Made by a program: the position numbers and the translations under genes
Notes under the pieces: generated by a model
The model's database searches: none
Told to the model about the DNA's origin: nothing
The model's input: only the letters and a program-made list of their open reading frames with translations
Assembly (NCBI GenBank): GCA_038747915.1
Contig: JBCDJJ010000002.1
Location: 20,990 to 84,989 of the forward strand
DNA: 64,000 bases
Direction: 5' to 3'
From: JBCDAP01 sp038747915
GTDB lineage: Bacteria; Planctomycetota; Phycisphaerae; Phycisphaerales; UBA1924
Shown here: in pieces, positions 61,853-64,000 of the stretch
Layout of the letters: every line of letters begins with the position of its first letter
Numbering within the stretch: the stretch's first letter is position 1

Positions 61853-63423
61853 GCGGCGTTGCGTCACGGCTCGGGGCGGTACAGGCGGCGATTGATGATC
61901 GCGTGAGCCCTATTGTGCTGAAAGAGCTCCGCCAGTCGGTGCGTTCGCGGTCGGTGATCGCGGTGCTGTTGCTGCTCCTCACGGGGCTTGTGCTGCTCAC
62001 CGGGATGTATGCGATCTTCGAGGCCGGGGCTATCGGTACCAACGAGTCGGGCCTTGAGCTGTTCGGCATCTTGAATACGATCGTGCTGCTCGTGTGCGCG
62101 CTGTTCGTGCCGCTGTACGGCGCGATCCGAACGGCTCAGGAACGAACAGGCATCGCAGCGGATCTGCTTCACACGACGACCATCGGTCCCGCCGCGATGA
62201 TCTGGGGCAAGGTGGCGGTGGCGATGCTCATCTCTGTGCTGCTGCTGTCGGTGGCGGCGCCGTTCATGGCGCTCACCTATCTCTTCCGAGGGATCGATCT
62301 GCCGACGATCGCGTTCTTCCTCGTGGCGGATCTGCTGATCGTGCTCGCGGTGGTGCAGGTTGGTGTGTTCCTGGGCGCGCTGCCGGTGGGCTCGGTGTCG
62401 AAGGTGCTCGCCGCGTTGGTGCTCGTGCCGATACTGTTCGGTCTGCTGTTGCAGGGTGGTGGCTCGCTGCTGTTTATGTTCGGCTTCGGTGTCCGGTCGG
62501 TCACACAGATCGACGCGGACGGCTGGATTGGGATCGCGGCGGTCGCCGGTGTGGGGCTCGGCATCATCGGGCTGCTGTTCACCCTTGCGGTGGGTGTGAC
62601 GGCGCCACGATCGGCCAACCGTTCCCTGTTGCCGCGGGTGTACACAACCGCTTTCGTGCTTGTGACCCTTGCGGGTGTCCTCTTCTTGATCTTCGAGTAC
62701 GACAGCCCGGAGCCACTGGTCGTGTGGGGCGTGGTGTGGACGCTCGTGCTCTCGGCAGCGATCGCCCTGAGCGCGAGCGAGCGACGCGCACTCGGTCCTC
62801 GGATCCGGCGAGGCATCCCGGGCCGAGCCATTCTTCGTGTTCTTCCTTTTCTGTACACCAGTGGTGCAGCGAGCGGGCTGTGCTGGTCGGTGCTGCTTGC
62901 CGCTTTCGTGCTTGTTGTCGGGTTCGGTGGCGGATACCTGGCTGTCGAGGCCTGGGGCGCCCCGGGTGATCTGGATCAAGCGTTTGCCTCGGTGGGCCTG
63001 GTGCCGGTGTACGCGCTCGGGTACACGCTCTGGGGCATCACGATCCGCGATGGGCTGCTGAAGCGGTGGGTGGGCGAGTCGTCGACGGCGCCGATCGGTC
63101 TCGCGCTCGCCGGTGTGGCGTCGGCGGTGCCGTTCTTCATCGCCTTCGGGCTCGAGCCGAGCCGATTCGATCAGCGGCGGTGGTTCCTCGTGAGCAATCC
63201 ATTCGGGATCGCGATGTCGGGTGGCTCGTCGGTCGGTTCATCGTTGTTTGTGTACTGCTTGATCGGCGCATCCGTGCTCGTGTGCATCGGTCTGGCCCTC
63301 AACGCGAGATGGCTGCTCCGGCAGATCCGTGGCTTCGCGCCGCCTGCGACGCGACCACCCGACCCGTTGACCACCGCGCCACAGACCGATCGCCCCACTG
63401 CTCCGGCCGTGATCGATGCCTGA
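61849..63423 (+). CDS. ABC transporter permease (ABC-2 type)
   Basis: A 524-aa polytopic protein with about twelve hydrophobic segments. The N-terminus IVLKELRQSVRSRSVIAVLLLL and the segment GAIRTAQERTGIAADLLHTTTIGPAAMIWGK are typical of ABC-2 permeases whose first cytoplasmic loop contacts the ATPase. It forms an exporter with the preceding ATPase. Start GTG 61849. It overlaps the DUF58 gene by 8 bp. Confidence 0.85.
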   Translation: MSGVASRLGAVQAAIDDRVSPIVLKELRQSVRSRSVIAVLLLLLTGLVLLTGMYAIFEAGAIGTNESGLELFGILNTIVLLVCALFVPLYGAIRTAQERTGIAADLLHTTTIGPAAMIWGKVAVAMLISVLLLSVAAPFMALTYLFRGIDLPTIAFFLVADLLIVLAVVQVGVFLGALPVGSVSKVLAALVLVPILFGLLLQGGGSLLFMFGFGVRSVTQIDADGWIGIAAVAGVGLGIIGLLFTLAVGVTAPRSANRSLLPRVYTTAFVLVTLAGVLFLIFEYDSPEPLVVWGVVWTLVLSAAIALSASERRALGPRIRRGIPGRAILRVLPFLYTSGAASGLCWSVLLAAFVLVVGFGGGYLAVEAWGAPGDLDQAFASVGLVPVYALGYTLWGITIRDGLLKRWVGESSTAPIGLALAGVASAVPFFIAFGLEPSRFDQRRWFLVSNPFGIAMSGGSSVGSSLFVYCLIGASVLVCIGLALNARWLLRQIRGFAPPATRPPDPLTTAPQTDRPTAPAVIDA

Positions 63424-64000
63424 GTCGAACGCCCACTGGCAAGAGGCGGTCACGCGCGGGATGACCGCGGCGGGTGGGCTCCGCTTCGCGCTGGGCGAGC
63501 GTGCGCAGGCCAACGTGGGGTCGCGGCTTGGCGATGGCCCGGGCGACTCCATCGAGTTCATGGACTACCGCACCTACGAACCGGGCGACGACCTGCGGCG
63601 CATCGATTGGACCGCGTTCGGCCGCACCGACCGCGTGCTTGTCCGCCGGCATCTCCAAGAGGTCAGCCCGAATGTCGAGATCATCATCGACGGGTCGGGG
63701 TCCATGAACACCGGCGAGACACCCAAGGCTCACGCGACGGTCGCGGTGGCTGCCGCGCTGCAGTCGTGCGCACTAATCAGCGGGTTCTCGCCACGGGTGC
63801 TCCGCGCCGGCGCCCGCCCCGAACCGCTCGGTGGAGGGGTCGAGTCGCTGGTCCGATTCCCGGGGTTTCACGGCGGTGGTAACCTCGAGTCACTTGGTGG
63901 CGCGGGTTCGTTGGGTGCGACGCGGGTGCTGCTCTCGGACATGCTCGTGCCCGAGCCGCCGGAGTCGATCGTGGGGCCGCGGGGGGGCGGCGCCCCCCCC
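63416..64000 (+). CDS. DUF58-domain protein (3' end outside window)
   Basis: From ATG 63416 the frame stays open to the right edge, about 195 codons. DUF58 signatures: GDSIEFMDYRTYEPGDDLRRIDWTAFGRTDRVLVRRH, then EIIIDGSGSMNTGETPKAHA, a MIDAS-like DGSGSMN as in VWA domains. DUF58 proteins pair with MoxR ATPases. The last about 25 bases become a G/C homopolymer run (GPRGGGAPP), which looks like assembly noise, not protein. The start overlaps the permease stop. Confidence 0.88.
   Translation, partial: MPESNAHWQEAVTRGMTAAGGLRFALGERAQANVGSRLGDGPGDSIEFMDYRTYEPGDDLRRIDWTAFGRTDRVLVRRHLQEVSPNVEIIIDGSGSMNTGETPKAHATVAVAAALQSCALISGFSPRVLRAGARPEPLGGGVESLVRFPGFHGGGNLESLGGAGSLGATRVLLSDMLVPEPPESIVGPRGGGAPP

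Overview
The window is about 64 kb of GC-rich bacterial DNA, densely coding on both strands. Several traits suggest a planctomycete of the Phycisphaerae type: secreted proteins ending in dockerin-like calcium loops (D-x-D-G-D-x-D-x-D-D-F), a lamin-tail-domain exoprotein, a pseudopilin with an A/FTLIE processing site, FHA and eukaryotic-type Ser/Thr kinase proteins, and a MoxR/DUF58/ABC cluster. This placement is inferred from gene content only; no rRNA is present. The right edge ends in a G/C homopolymer run that looks like a contig end.

Layout. 1-8.6 kb (minus strand): a partial secreted metallophosphoesterase behind a PhnF-like GntR regulator, a 1162-aa lamin-tail/dockerin exoprotein and a pseudopilin. 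8.7-19.2 kb: recJ, an adenylate-kinase-like gene, an FG-GAP/dockerin exoprotein, an SMP-30 lactonase, hrpA and a histone-deacetylase-family hydrolase, with small palindromic repeats before hrpA.

19.3-38.8 kb is a Tad (Flp) pilus locus in three transcription units. The first plus-strand unit has cpaB, a TadA/CpaF ATPase fused to an FHA domain, tadB, tadC, a membrane FHA protein and a large transmembrane Ser/Thr kinase. Converging on it, a minus-strand unit has a second, FHA-free tadA, two Flp-type pilins, a prepilin peptidase and TadE/TadG-like proteins. Divergent from that unit are a secretin with a TPR-like tail and a TPR lipoprotein. No TadZ/CpaE gene is present. A Tad motor carrying its own phosphothreonine-reader domain, next to a kinase and a second reader, is the most interesting system here.

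38.8-50.2 kb is housekeeping: hscB, aat, tRNA-Lys, a SNF2 helicase with a SWIM-family partner that has lost its zinc ligands, tRNA-Gln, a GlmU-type uridylyltransferase, prs, rplY, pth, rpsF, ssb and rplI. A 27-bp-stem hairpin separates pth from rpsF. 50.3-55.2 kb holds a PilT-like ATPase, a membrane-anchored GspE-like protein with a degenerate ATPase site and a CvpA-like membrane protein. 55.3-64 kb holds an SprA-related metalloprotease, a REP-like palindromic element, and a tightly overlapped cluster of MoxR ATPase, two membrane proteins, an ABC exporter and a partial DUF58 protein.
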